Assembly: GCF_947492535.1 (NCBI RefSeq)
Contig: NZ_CANLNH010000013.1
Coordinates: 62,001-126,000 of the forward strand
Length of the DNA: 64,000 nt
Source: an uncultured Dokdonia sp.
Lineage (GTDB): Bacteria > Bacteroidota > Bacteroidia > Flavobacteriales > Flavobacteriaceae
Direction: 5' to 3'
The notes under the pieces were generated by a model that ran no database searches, had not been told where the DNA came from, and worked only from the letters and a program-made list of their open reading frames with translations. Below are positions 54,133 to 63,440 of this stretch, piece after piece. Both the position numbers and the translations under genes were made by a program. Numbering within the stretch: position 1 is the first letter of the stretch; each line of letters opens with the position of its first letter.

Positions 54133-55023
54133 TTAATTCAATTCAGCTTCTGCATGACGTTTTGCTTTGTTGAGTGTGAGTTTATTGTCAAACTGGAGTG
54201 TTCGTATAGGGAATGGGATGTCTATGTTCGCTTTCGCGAAAGCTTTCTTAATCTCAATAATAGCTTTACTTTTTGCTTTTAACTTTGGAATTCCTGAAGT
54301 TCCGTCAATCCAAAAACGGACTATAAAATGAACTGCACTTTCACCAAAATTAGTATAATAAAACTCAACTTCAGTATCTAATAATTCTTGGTTAAAATGA
54401 GTGTTTATAACATTGGTGGTAAGTGATTCTACTTTTTCTAAATCACAATCATACCCGACACTACAATTAATTGTAATACGCATTTTTGATGTTAAAGAGT
54501 AATTTTTTAAAGGATTCTCCAAAATCAATTTGTTGGGAAGTACGACAATGTTATTATCTGCCTCTTTCATTACAAAGTAATTAGTATTAATATCCATGAC
54601 TTCACCAGTGTATCCATTGGTCTCAATCCAATTACCAATTTTTATATTTTTTCTAAAAGATAAAATGATTCCTGAAAGCGTGTTAGATAATGTTCCTTGA
54701 AGAGCTAAACCTATGATCAATCCAGAAATACCAGCCGCCGATAATATTGTTTTTAAGGTGCCACTTAAATTTAGGAGATTCAATATAATGAGAAGTCCAA
54801 AAGAAATCACAATTATCGAAGAAAATCTAGCGATTAATCTTGTAATAGAGGTTTTGTGTATTTTCTTGTAAATAAGTTTTAATACAATATTATAGATGAA
54901 TCTTGACATAAAATAAGTAGCTATCATTACTACTATCGCTAAAATAATATTTGGTAAACTTGTTATGAGTATTTCTCCCCAATTACTTATTCTATCTGTT
55001 ATTTGTTTTATTCCTTCTTCCAT
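54133..55023 (-). CDS. mscS: Small-conductance mechanosensitive channel, MscS family
   Basis: The 296-residue protein has the canonical MscS size: three membrane helices (ILAIVVMIATYFMSRFIYNIV; FSSIIVISFGLLIILNL; pore helix TILSAAGISGLIIGLALQGTLSNTLSGI with the Gly/Ala packing), the beta domain (KIGNWIETNGYTGEVMDIN, VVLPNKLILENPLKNYS) and the C-terminal alpha/beta domain. It opens on hypo-osmotic shock. An in-frame palindrome copy encodes AFAKAN near the C-terminus (54230). It heads a group of osmotic and ion genes. Confidence 0.92.
   Translation of the reverse strand: MEEGIKQITDRISNWGEILITSLPNIILAIVVMIATYFMSRFIYNIVLKLIYKKIHKTSITRLIARFSSIIVISFGLLIILNLLNLSGTLKTILSAAGISGLIIGLALQGTLSNTLSGIILSFRKNIKIGNWIETNGYTGEVMDINTNYFVMKEADNNIVVLPNKLILENPLKNYSLTSKMRITINCSVGYDCDLEKVESLTTNVINTHFNQELLDTEVEFYYTNFGESAVHFIVRFWIDGTSGIPKLKAKSKAIIEIKKAFAKANIDIPFPIRTLQFDNKLTLNKAKRHAEAELN
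54230..54243. repeat. Iterated palindrome inside mscS
   Basis: The 14-bp core GCTTTCGCGAAAGC, read on the minus strand as KAFAKA just before the conserved IDIPFP of the channel's C-terminal domain. Confidence 0.85.
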
Positions 55024-55213
55024 GATATATTTTCTATATAATTAAAATACTGGGTTTTTAAAAAATGTCAAGTGGTTTAACAAGGTTTAACTGACATTAA
55101 GGTATATTAACATAATAAATTCTTAATCGTCTTAAGGATTTATAAAAAATTACGACCATTTATCTTATAAATAGAAATTACCACTATTTTGGTTGCCTAA
55201 ATCTGATACCCCT

Positions 55214-56413
55214 ATGATTGCCCCAAGCATTCCTTATAATGAGCGTAAACGCCAAAAAGCTGTTGAGAGTTACGGCTTGTTAGATACTGAAGAAGAAGAG
55301 AAATACGATAATATCACAAGTATTATTTCACAAATTTGTGATGCTCCTATAGCATTAATTACTCTATTAGATAAAGAACGAAATTTTCTAAAATCACATT
55401 TAGGAGTTCCTTTTAATGAATCGCCTCGTGATATTTCTTTTTGTGGTCATACGATTAATGAAGATAATCCTATGATGATCGTAGAAGATGCAAGAAAAGA
55501 TGATCGTTTTCATGATAATCCATTAGTAAAGGACTATAACGCTATTTTTTATGCAGGCGTTTCTCTAGTAAATAAAGACGGATATAAATTAGGTACTCTT
55601 TGTGTATACGACCATAAGCCTAGAACACTAAACACAGAACAAAAGAACGTCCTGCAAAGTTTAGCAAAGCAAGTCGTGATGCTTTTTGAACAGCGTATTC
55701 AAAATGATGAATTACGATTATTGAGAGATAGTCTTGAGCGCAAGAATAAAAACTTAGAAAAGTTTGCAGCCGTAGTATCTCATGACTTAAAGTCGCCTGT
55801 AAATAACATTATCAGTTTGACTGATTTACTAAAAAAAGAAAATCAAGAGCTTTCTGAAGACTCTTTAATGTATATTGAGTATTTACAACAATCTTCAGCA
55901 TCCTTACGCAATTATATAGATGGTGTTTTAAGTTTTTATAAAAGTGATGAGCTATTTGGATTAGACAAGAAAACTGTAAAAATTCAACAATTAATAGAAG
56001 ATTGTAAACATATAGTAGATGCCAATAACCAAGTAAATATTCATTTACATTCTACAATAGATACTATTTTTATAAATGAGTCAGCGATAAAACAAGTGCT
56101 TATTAATTTATTGACCAATGCGATAAAGTATAATGAGAAGGATATGGTTAATATAGAAGTAGGATGTTTTGAAGATGAAGATTTTTATCATTGGTCTGTA
56201 GCTGATAATGGAATTGGAATTTCAAAGAATGATCTTGCCAAAATCTTTGATCTTTTTGAGAGATTGGGTGTGGTAGACCGATTTGGAAATCAAGGAAATG
56301 GTATTGGTTTAGCTACTGCTAAAAAGATTGTTACTACACTAGGAGGCGAAATTAAAGTTGTATCTACACTTGGTAAAGGCACTACATTTACATTTACTGT
56401 AGAAAAAGATTAA
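55214..56413 (+). CDS. GAF-domain sensor histidine kinase, soluble
   Basis: From ATG 55214 (a TTG at 55193 opens the frame) the protein has about 399 residues and no membrane helix. It has a GAF domain (about 20-165; APIALITLLDKERNFLKS, PRDISFCGHTI, FYAGVSLVNKDGYKLGTLCVYD), a coiled region, HisKA (FAAVVSHDLKSPVNNI) and HATPase (LLTNAIKYN, DNGIGIS, GNGIGLATAKK). The FCxHxI GAF subtype is common in cytosolic light, redox or small-molecule sensors, but the conserved Cys alone does not define the ligand. No response regulator is adjacent. It is divergent from the MscS gene. Confidence 0.88.
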   Translation: MIAPSIPYNERKRQKAVESYGLLDTEEEEKYDNITSIISQICDAPIALITLLDKERNFLKSHLGVPFNESPRDISFCGHTINEDNPMMIVEDARKDDRFHDNPLVKDYNAIFYAGVSLVNKDGYKLGTLCVYDHKPRTLNTEQKNVLQSLAKQVVMLFEQRIQNDELRLLRDSLERKNKNLEKFAAVVSHDLKSPVNNIISLTDLLKKENQELSEDSLMYIEYLQQSSASLRNYIDGVLSFYKSDELFGLDKKTVKIQQLIEDCKHIVDANNQVNIHLHSTIDTIFINESAIKQVLINLLTNAIKYNEKDMVNIEVGCFEDEDFYHWSVADNGIGISKNDLAKIFDLFERLGVVDRFGNQGNGIGLATAKKIVTTLGGEIKVVSTLGKGTTFTFTVEKD

Positions 56414-56443
56414 GTAACCTGTTGTCCATTTTGAGTAATTTCA

Positions 56444-56477
56444 TCGATTTTTTCCCTAACCCTAAAGGGAATATCGA
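56444..56477. terminator. Hairpin between convergent genes
   Basis: TCGAT-TTT-TTCCCT (56444-56457) pairs with AGGGAA-T-ATCGA (56466-56477, with bulges). Followed on the plus strand by CTAAATTTTTAG. A modest terminator for the GAF kinase gene. Confidence 0.4.
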
Positions 56478-56568
56478 CTAAATTTTTAGTTCTTCCTTTA
56501 GGATTGAGGTAAAAAACTGAAAATTTAAATAGAAAATTAGCGTAATGAATATCTAAATGCACAACGGG

Positions 56569-57027
56569 TTAAGAAGTTTCTTTCTTGCCTTTAGAAAGTA
56601 AGAGTTCGTTTTGTTTTTCTAATTGATTACTAATCTTATCAAGTAGTTCAATTTCCTTCGGGGTTTTTACCTGTTCATTTTTTGGGTCTTGTGCTTTGGT
56701 TTTTAATCGATTCATAAACTTGACTATCACAAATACAGTAAAACCAATAATTAAAAAATCAATACTGACTTCGAGTAATTTTCCATATTTAACCGCAATC
56801 TCTTCACTTACAATCGCTCCATTATCTACGACAGCTTCTTTTAATACCCATTTTTTGTTTTCTATCGTAACCCCGTCAGTCATATATGTGAGGGGAGGTA
56901 GAAATACTTCTTTTACAAGTACATCTACCACCTTATTAAAAGCAGCTCCTATGATCACACCTATGGCAATATCTATCATATTACCCTTTACTGCAAACTC
57001 TTTAAACTCTTTAAATAATTTTATCAC
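56569..57027 (-). CDS. mscL: Large-conductance mechanosensitive channel MscL
   Basis: The protein matches MscL from its N-terminus: FKEFAVKGNMIDIAIGVIIGAAFNKVVDVLV (TM1 with the GxxxG-like pore packing), the periplasmic loop with PPLTYM, TM2 (SIDFLIIGFTVFVIVKFMNRL) and a C-terminal helix (ELLDKISNQLEKQNELL). The frame opens at a TTG at 57063, but the GTG at 57027 gives the typical start, 4 to 5 residues before KEF; that gives about 152 residues. It opens near membrane lysis tension. It follows corA on the same strand at 54 bases, so the two may be cotranscribed. Confidence 0.9.
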   Translation of the reverse strand: MIKLFKEFKEFAVKGNMIDIAIGVIIGAAFNKVVDVLVKEVFLPPLTYMTDGVTIENKKWVLKEAVVDNGAIVSEEIAVKYGKLLEVSIDFLIIGFTVFVIVKFMNRLKTKAQDPKNEQVKTPKEIELLDKISNQLEKQNELLLSKGKKETS

Positions 57028-57081
57028 GGTACTTGTATTGTTTACGACGATTTTAAAAATCAAAAATAAAGGAATAGATAC

Positions 57082-58143
57082 TTATAACCACTTCTTCTTT
57101 CTAAAAAGAAGTACTAATAGTATACAGATGATCAACATAACTCCTAATAATACAAAGTATCCATACTTATATTGGAGCTCTGGGATATATTCAAAGTTCA
57201 TCCCATAAATTCCTGCTAAAAAAGTTAGAGGTATAAATATCACAGAAATTAAGGTAAGTAATTGCATTACTTTATTCATTTTAAAACTTACTTCAGCAAT
57301 AAATAAATCCTGTAAACTATTAAGCATATCTCTATAAGAGTCTATACTGTCAGTTATTTGAATCGTATTTTCATAAAGGTTTCTAATAAATATCTGTGTG
57401 TTGTCTTTTATAATTTGGTTTTCACTTTTTGAAAACTTACTAATCACTTCTCTTAGTGGAGCGATAGACTTTCGTAATATTACCAATTCTTTTTTAAGCT
57501 TATGTATATCGGCTTTATCTGAGTTACTTTGTTGTTCTGTAATACGATCTTCTATTTCTTCAATAGCTTCTTCAAAACGATCTAATGTGATATAATAATT
57601 ATCAATAAGTGTATCTAATAACGCAAATAAAAGGTAATCAGCCCCTCTTTGACGCACCCTACTCATAGTATTACCCATTCTCTTCCGAACAGATTCAAAA
57701 AGATCAGAAGGAGTCTCTTGAAAAGTAAGCAGAACATTTTGTTTTAGAAATATTGTAACGTGCTCCTTAAAAACCTGTGTGGTACTCTTATCAAAAGATA
57801 GGGCTTTTACAATTATAAATATGCCATTCTCATGTTCTTCAAAACTAGGTCTTCGATATACATCTACAATACTTTCTTGAAGTACTGGGTGTATTTTAAA
57901 CGATGAGGAGATAGAAGCGATTATATCCGTATTGTCCATCCCTCGTACATCTATCCAATCGATTAAGTCGATTTTGAAATTCTTATTGACTTGGATGTCT
58001 TTTTCATCTTTGACTATGCTTTCTTTAATTGCATCCCTTGTATACTGCAAGTGATGAATCATTGTATCTGCTATTGTCTTGTCTCCAGTATAAATAATAG
58101 CCCCAGGAGCCATACCTGTTTTAATTCTTTTAAGTTTAGTCAT
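57082..58143 (-). CDS. corA: Magnesium/cobalt transporter CorA
   Basis: The 353-residue protein has the CorA layout: a large cytosolic alpha/beta domain (IDWIDVRGMDN; VYRRPSFEEHENGIFIIVKAL), a long coiled helix (TLDRFEEAIEEIEDRITEQQ) and two C-terminal membrane helices, the first ending in the signature GMN (GIYGMNFEYIPE), then the GYFVLLGVMLIICILLVLLF helix and a basic KKK tail. It takes up Mg2+ as a pentamer. It lies just upstream of mscL. Confidence 0.93.
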   Translation of the reverse strand: MTKLKRIKTGMAPGAIIYTGDKTIADTMIHHLQYTRDAIKESIVKDEKDIQVNKNFKIDLIDWIDVRGMDNTDIIASISSSFKIHPVLQESIVDVYRRPSFEEHENGIFIIVKALSFDKSTTQVFKEHVTIFLKQNVLLTFQETPSDLFESVRKRMGNTMSRVRQRGADYLLFALLDTLIDNYYITLDRFEEAIEEIEDRITEQQSNSDKADIHKLKKELVILRKSIAPLREVISKFSKSENQIIKDNTQIFIRNLYENTIQITDSIDSYRDMLNSLQDLFIAEVSFKMNKVMQLLTLISVIFIPLTFLAGIYGMNFEYIPELQYKYGYFVLLGVMLIICILLVLLFRKKKWL

Positions 58144-58268
58144 TTATTGTGGTTCAAAAATGTGTAGTTACTATCGTAAATATGATAAACAAGATAGGAA
58201 AAACTTATAGTTACATATTACAGAAGAATTAGAAAAATATGTTTTAGTAGTAATAAGTTTTGTATTTT

Positions 58269-59705
58269 ATGAATGCTATGGAAAACAAAAAACGAATACT
58301 TCTTACCGGGGCAACAGGATATATAGGGAAGCGATTACTTCCTATTCTTCTAGAACAGGGATATCATGTGATATGCTGTGTGAGAGATGTGAATCGTTTT
58401 TCGCCTCCACAGTCTTTAAGCGCCTCAATAACTGTTATTAAAATAGATCTTCTAGATTCAAAATCATTAGATGTCATCCCTAAAGATATTGACGGTGCCT
58501 ATTATTTAGTACACTCTATGTCCAGTAGTGATAACTATAAAAAACTAGAACTAGAATGCGCCACTAATTTTAGAACAGCCTTAGAAACAACAAACGTAAA
58601 ACATCTTATCTACTTAAGTGGAATTGTAAATGAAGATAATTTATCAAAACACTTATCTTCTCGTAAAGATGTAGAAATAGAACTATCTAAGGGAAGTTAC
58701 AATGTTACAACCTTGCGGGCAGGAATTATTATTGGTTCAGGAAGTGCTTCTTTTGAGATCATACGAGATATTGTAGAAAAATTACCCATTATGATTACCC
58801 CAAAATGGTTAAAAACAAGATGTCAACCCATTGGAATTACAGATGTGCTCGCGTTTTTATCAAAAACACTGTTCCATAAAGAGACTTATAATCAAAATTT
58901 TGACATTGGAGGATCCGATATATTGTCTTATAAAGACATGCTGTTAGGATTTGGTGACAAGCGTAATTTAAAACGTAGTATTTTTATTATTCCTGTGATG
59001 ACCCCTCGGTTATCATCATATTGGTTATACTTTGTGACATCCACTTCCTATAAACTAGCTACAGCACTTGTAAGTAGTATGAAAGTAGAGGTGATATGTA
59101 GAGATAATAGATTGGCTGATATTTTAAACATACAACCATTATCATATAGAGAAGCATTAGATAAGGCCTTTGTTAAAATTCAAAGGAATCAAATTGCGTC
59201 TAGTTGGAAAGATGCTCTTATCAGTGGTGAAATGAATATAGAAATATCTGACTTTATTAAAGTACCTAGTTTTGGGTGTTTTATTGATAAACGCTCAAAA
59301 CGCTATAATGATAGAACACATACCATAGATAAAATTTGGCGTATCGGAGGCAAGACAGGATGGTATTATGCAACGTGGTTATGGAAGGTAAGAGGCTATA
59401 TCGATAAACTTTTTGGGGGCGTTGGCTTGCGTAGAGGACGAACCAATGAAGATACTCTTATTGCAGGGGATTCGGTTGATTTTTGGCGGGTATTATATTC
59501 TAATAAAGAAGAAGGGAGATTGTTGTTATTTGCCGAAATGAAATTACCAGGTGAAGCTTGGCTAGAATTTAAAATAGAAAAAGATCAATTAGTTCAAACG
59601 GCTACCTTTAGACCTCTCGGACTATCAGGACGGTTGTATTGGTTTTCTGTATTACCTTTTCACGGATTTATTTTTAAAGGGATGCTTGCGAAACTTACTG
59701 CATAA
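58269..59705 (+). CDS. SDR-family NAD(P)-binding protein with C-terminal DUF2867
   Basis: The protein of about 478 residues starts at ATG 58269 (a TTG at 58260 opens the frame; another ATG is at 58278). Its N-terminal half is an atypical SDR: nucleotide-binding GATGYIGKRL, then DGAYYLVHSMS and NVKHLIYLSGIV. The C-terminal half has the DUF2867 pattern (IWRIGGKTGWYYATWLWKVRGYIDKLFGG, ending in YWFSVLPFHGFIFKGML). Proteins of this two-domain type are common in Bacteroidota and Proteobacteria with unassigned reactions. No YxxxK catalytic pair is evident, so a redox activity is not certain. Confidence 0.87.
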   Translation: MNAMENKKRILLTGATGYIGKRLLPILLEQGYHVICCVRDVNRFSPPQSLSASITVIKIDLLDSKSLDVIPKDIDGAYYLVHSMSSSDNYKKLELECATNFRTALETTNVKHLIYLSGIVNEDNLSKHLSSRKDVEIELSKGSYNVTTLRAGIIIGSGSASFEIIRDIVEKLPIMITPKWLKTRCQPIGITDVLAFLSKTLFHKETYNQNFDIGGSDILSYKDMLLGFGDKRNLKRSIFIIPVMTPRLSSYWLYFVTSTSYKLATALVSSMKVEVICRDNRLADILNIQPLSYREALDKAFVKIQRNQIASSWKDALISGEMNIEISDFIKVPSFGCFIDKRSKRYNDRTHTIDKIWRIGGKTGWYYATWLWKVRGYIDKLFGGVGLRRGRTNEDTLIAGDSVDFWRVLYSNKEEGRLLLFAEMKLPGEAWLEFKIEKDQLVQTATFRPLGLSGRLYWFSVLPFHGFIFKGMLAKLTA

Positions 59706-59793
59706 ATTTTGTCCTCAACATGCATATGCGTATTTTCAAGCCATCAAATGTATTTGACTATCTAAACGCTATTATAATTTGACCCTATACTAA

Positions 59794-61806
59794 ATGAAAA
59801 CATTCCTTTATTCTCTATGTATGTTGTGTATAACGACTGTAGTCGCACAAGAAAATACACGTTGGAAAATCGCTGATTCTAACATTATTCAATGGACTAT
59901 AGAAAATAGTAATTTACCTCATAGTGATAATATCGAAATGGCTGGTACTAAAGTGGCTGGTATTGTATCTTATGACGTAGATGCAGCTGGGAATTTGGAA
60001 ATCGAACGCCAAGTGTTTTACCCGCAATTACATCCACATATCAAGGAATCAGATCCAGATTGGTTTGTATTTAGAGCGTATTTAAAAGAGACATACACAG
60101 ATGCGGTATTACCAAAATTTTATATTAATGAGAAACAATTTTCTCCAGGCGCTTTAAAGGAGGTCACTATCAACGGAATCATCACTTTTGTGCACACGGC
60201 TAGTAAAAGTGGTGTTACGCTTTCGCGAAAGCTATACCCGTCTCCAAACCAACGTTTGTTTATAGAAGAGTTACATCTTGTTAATACGTCAAATACACCT
60301 GTAACCATAGCCTATGAAGGTATTTCGAATACACAAACAAAGCAAGGCATAGGAGGCACATTTAGATATAGTGTACAAAGCAAGGGAGATGAGAAAACGA
60401 CACTCCAACCAGGAGCTTCTGTTACGTATCAGCTTCATTTTACCGCACAGCTTAACGAAGAGCCTACTGTAGTAGACGATCAAAGTCTTGAAAAACGAAC
60501 ACGTTTCTTAGAAGAAATGCAGCAAAACTTGATTTTAGAAACACCCAATCCCATTTTTAATCAGCTTTTTGAGTTTTCTAAAATCCGCGCTTCAGAGAGT
60601 ATTTTTGATTCAAAATTAGGATTGATACATTCTCCAGGAGGTGGACGCTATTATGTAGGGATCTGGGCAAATGATCAAGCCGAGTATGTAAGTGCCTTTT
60701 TTCCATATCTAGGCTATGAAGTTGGAAATGAAAGTGCGATGAATTGCTATCGTGCGTTTGATCGTGTGAAATCACCAACCTATGAACCTATACAATATGC
60801 ATTTGAAGTAGAAGAGCGTAAACCACCAGCCTTATTAGATAGAGGAGATGCTGCGATGATTGCGTATGGTGCAACACAATATGCATTGGCAAGAGGAAAT
60901 CAAGCCGAAGCCGAAGAACTTTGGGATTTAATTTCTTGGTCTCTAGAATATAATGATCGCAATCTTACGAATGAAGGTGTTGTCAAATCACAATCTGATG
61001 AGATGGAAGGGCGTATAGAAACCGGAGATGCTAATTTATCTACATCATCATTGTACTATGGAGCTTTAACTAATGCTGTATATTTAGCAAAAGCACTGAA
61101 TAAACCAGCCACGCTTATTGAAAAATACACAAAAGATGCTACACAACTTAAAATAGCTATCGAAAATTACTTTGGAGATACAGTAGAAGGGTTAGAAACC
61201 TATAAATACTATAAAGAGCATACGACACTTAGACATTGGATTTGTTTGCCATTAGTTGTCGATATTAATGATCGTGCAGAAGCTACTACAGAAGCATTGT
61301 TTGATCGATTATGGACAGATAATGGCGTACATGTTGAGAAGAATAATCCAGATAAAAAAGTATCAGAAATTTTCTGGGACAGAGGAACATTATATGCATT
61401 ACGAGGGGTATTAAGAGCTGGAGCTACAGAACAATCTATAGAACGATTAGCACAATTTTCTAAAACACGCTTACTTGGAGAGCGTGTGCCATATGTAGTA
61501 GAAGCATTTCCGGAGGGAGGGATGGCACATCTTTCTGCCGAAAGCGGATTGTATTGCCGTGTGTTTACTGAAGGTCTATTTGGAATTACACCAACAGGTT
61601 TTGATAGCTTTACCATACAACCAAGATTACCTAAAGATTGGAATGAGATGGCATTACGCCATATCCGTTTATTTGGGAAAGATTTCGATATAGAAATACA
61701 ACGTAACGGTACCAGAATGAATGTTCTCATTAAAGATGCAACGACAGGAAAACTCATTAGTAAAAAGAAAACAAAAGGGGATAAGCCTCTATCTTTTACC
61801 ATGTAA
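59794..61806 (+). CDS. Secreted six-hairpin ((alpha/alpha)6) glycoside hydrolase
   Basis: The 670-residue protein has a signal peptide ending in TVVAQ, an N-terminal beta-sandwich domain (about 25-230) and an (alpha/alpha)6 barrel with Trp/Asp/Glu-rich helix ends: SPGGGRYYVGIWANDQAEY, LLDRGDAAMIAYG, SQSDEMEGRIETGDANLSTSSLYYGAL, and WDRGTLYALRG. A closing beta-segment (GITPTGFDSFTIQPRLP) is of the type found in GH78, GH95 and related six-hairpin glycosidases. The GH number and the sugar cannot be fixed without search. An iterated palindrome copy (60219) encodes LSRKL in the N-terminal domain. Confidence 0.8.
   Translation: MKTFLYSLCMLCITTVVAQENTRWKIADSNIIQWTIENSNLPHSDNIEMAGTKVAGIVSYDVDAAGNLEIERQVFYPQLHPHIKESDPDWFVFRAYLKETYTDAVLPKFYINEKQFSPGALKEVTINGIITFVHTASKSGVTLSRKLYPSPNQRLFIEELHLVNTSNTPVTIAYEGISNTQTKQGIGGTFRYSVQSKGDEKTTLQPGASVTYQLHFTAQLNEEPTVVDDQSLEKRTRFLEEMQQNLILETPNPIFNQLFEFSKIRASESIFDSKLGLIHSPGGGRYYVGIWANDQAEYVSAFFPYLGYEVGNESAMNCYRAFDRVKSPTYEPIQYAFEVEERKPPALLDRGDAAMIAYGATQYALARGNQAEAEELWDLISWSLEYNDRNLTNEGVVKSQSDEMEGRIETGDANLSTSSLYYGALTNAVYLAKALNKPATLIEKYTKDATQLKIAIENYFGDTVEGLETYKYYKEHTTLRHWICLPLVVDINDRAEATTEALFDRLWTDNGVHVEKNNPDKKVSEIFWDRGTLYALRGVLRAGATEQSIERLAQFSKTRLLGERVPYVVEAFPEGGMAHLSAESGLYCRVFTEGLFGITPTGFDSFTIQPRLPKDWNEMALRHIRLFGKDFDIEIQRNGTRMNVLIKDATTGKLISKKKTKGDKPLSFTM
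60219..60232. repeat. Iterated palindrome inside the glycosidase gene
   Basis: The 14-bp core GCTTTCGCGAAAGC, here read in a different frame from the AFAKA copies, as TLSRKLY. Confidence 0.85.
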
Positions 61807-61886
61807 ATTCAATCTATAAATCACGTACTTTCACGTATGTATATCTCTTCCAGATTGTTGATATTTAGATCTCTAAAACAACAATC

Positions 61887-63314
61887 ATGGATACTACACT
61901 CTTTACTGATGAACACGATGAGGTTTTTGATGACCTTATAGCTAAATTTACTAGTGAATTAGGACAGAAAAGCTTAACAAAAGGCTCAGGCGTTTCTGAA
62001 TTTTGGGATTATTTACAACAATGTGAAGTCTATTTCACTAGTGGAAGTTATAAATCAGGAGCGTATTCTCATCATATGGAGAATATGTTTTCCCTTCATA
62101 TGCTTAATCATACGGTACCAAAAAAATTAACAGCTGTATTGCGTGATTTTGGACTTCCTGAGAGCGTTATTAAAGAAACAGATATAGAGTCACATTCTAT
62201 ATTAGATGGATATGTAGCTGGCGATGGAACATTGTATGCAGTTGCTAAATACTGCCAATTAGATCCTATGTGGACTGTAGTTTTAGCGTATTATGTATGG
62301 TATAAATATATTCATCGACATGGGGTTCATGAATTTATACAGCAATCATCTCCTACATTTAATAGTAGCTCCCCTAATGGAGCTAGAGTAGCCATTATTG
62401 GCGATTGGGGTACAGGTGCTTATAAAGATGGACATGTTGAGGATTGCCCCGCACAATTAGTCATAGACGGTATTATGAAACTTGATCCTTTACCAGATTA
62501 TATTATTCATTTAGGAGATGTGTATTATGCAGGAACCAAAAGAGAAGAACGTAAACATCTTATAGACATGTTACCTTCAACATATAAAGGGAAATTGTTT
62601 ACGATGAATAGTAACCATGAAATGTATGATGGGGCAAATGGATTATTTTCAGAAACGATTAAAAATCCTAAATTCAAACCGCAAAATGGCAGTACTTATT
62701 TTTCTTTAGAAATAGGAGATTGGATTGTGGTTGGATTGGACTCTGCATACTACGACCAAAGCTTTTTATACATGGATGGAGCCATTCATAATGGCGCTGA
62801 AGGTATGGAACAAGTTAAATTTCTTCAAAAAAATGCCGCTATTAAAGGGAAACAACTCTTATTACTCACACATCATAATGGAATAGAATACAACGGATCT
62901 AGCATAAATAAAACGCTTTGGAATCAAGTAGTTAAAGAAGCTTTGTCAGGTAAGACTCCAGATGCTTGGTATTGGGGACATGTACATAACGGAATTGTAT
63001 ATGAAGATTCACTAGAGGTATTAAAGGGAGTTACTTCTATAAATGGAAAATCTCCTTTGTTACGTTGTTGTGGTCATGCTTCCATGCCCTATGGAAAAGG
63101 AACAGGACTCTTTAATGAAGATACAGGTAAAAATAATCCAGGAATCGCTTATTTTGGAGAAACTCCTATGAACCCTCCAAAACCAACATTACCTCAACAC
63201 CTCAGAGTTCTTAATGGTTTCTCAGTGATTGATATTAAAGGGAGTGCATTTAATGAAACGTTTTATGAAGTTTCAAATGAATATAGTGCTCCAAAAGAAG
63301 TTTGGAAGTCATAA
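61887..63314 (+). CDS. Calcineurin-like metallophosphoesterase
   Basis: The 475-residue protein has no signal peptide. After an N-terminal helical part (about 1-150) comes the metallophosphoesterase core with all metal motifs: IIGDWGTG (first Asp), HLGDVYYAG, SNHEMYDG, LLTHHNGIEY and WYWGHVHNG. This is the purple acid phosphatase/phosphodiesterase clan. A cytosolic phosphodiesterase or phosphatase is expected; substrate unknown. The start ATG at 61887 is clear; a strong terminator follows at 63334. Confidence 0.88.
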   Translation: MDTTLFTDEHDEVFDDLIAKFTSELGQKSLTKGSGVSEFWDYLQQCEVYFTSGSYKSGAYSHHMENMFSLHMLNHTVPKKLTAVLRDFGLPESVIKETDIESHSILDGYVAGDGTLYAVAKYCQLDPMWTVVLAYYVWYKYIHRHGVHEFIQQSSPTFNSSSPNGARVAIIGDWGTGAYKDGHVEDCPAQLVIDGIMKLDPLPDYIIHLGDVYYAGTKREERKHLIDMLPSTYKGKLFTMNSNHEMYDGANGLFSETIKNPKFKPQNGSTYFSLEIGDWIVVGLDSAYYDQSFLYMDGAIHNGAEGMEQVKFLQKNAAIKGKQLLLLTHHNGIEYNGSSINKTLWNQVVKEALSGKTPDAWYWGHVHNGIVYEDSLEVLKGVTSINGKSPLLRCCGHASMPYGKGTGLFNEDTGKNNPGIAYFGETPMNPPKPTLPQHLRVLNGFSVIDIKGSAFNETFYEVSNEYSAPKEVWKS

Positions 63315-63333
63315 GTAGGATCTAATTTATAGT

Positions 63334-63378
63334 ATCATCGTCTGTAATTTATAATTATTATAGACGATGATTTTTTTT
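63334..63378 (+). terminator. Intrinsic terminator of the metallophosphoesterase gene
   Basis: ATCATCGTCT (63334-63343) pairs with AGACGATGAT (63362-63371), with extra A/T pairing in the loop, and is followed by eight T (63371-63378). Confidence 0.88.
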
Positions 63379-63440
63379 ACGCTCTTTTCATTTCTTATGA
63401 GAATATTTTGAAACATTCTCTGTACCTTCGTACGCGTCTT

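Noticed and set aside
1170-60232. CRISPR array formed by the repeated palindrome
   Set aside because: Copies are thousands of bases apart, not regularly spaced, and there are no cas genes.
61209-61802. Long open frame antisense to the six-hairpin glycosidase
   Set aside because: Shadow of a conserved domain on the plus strand; no domain or signal of its own.
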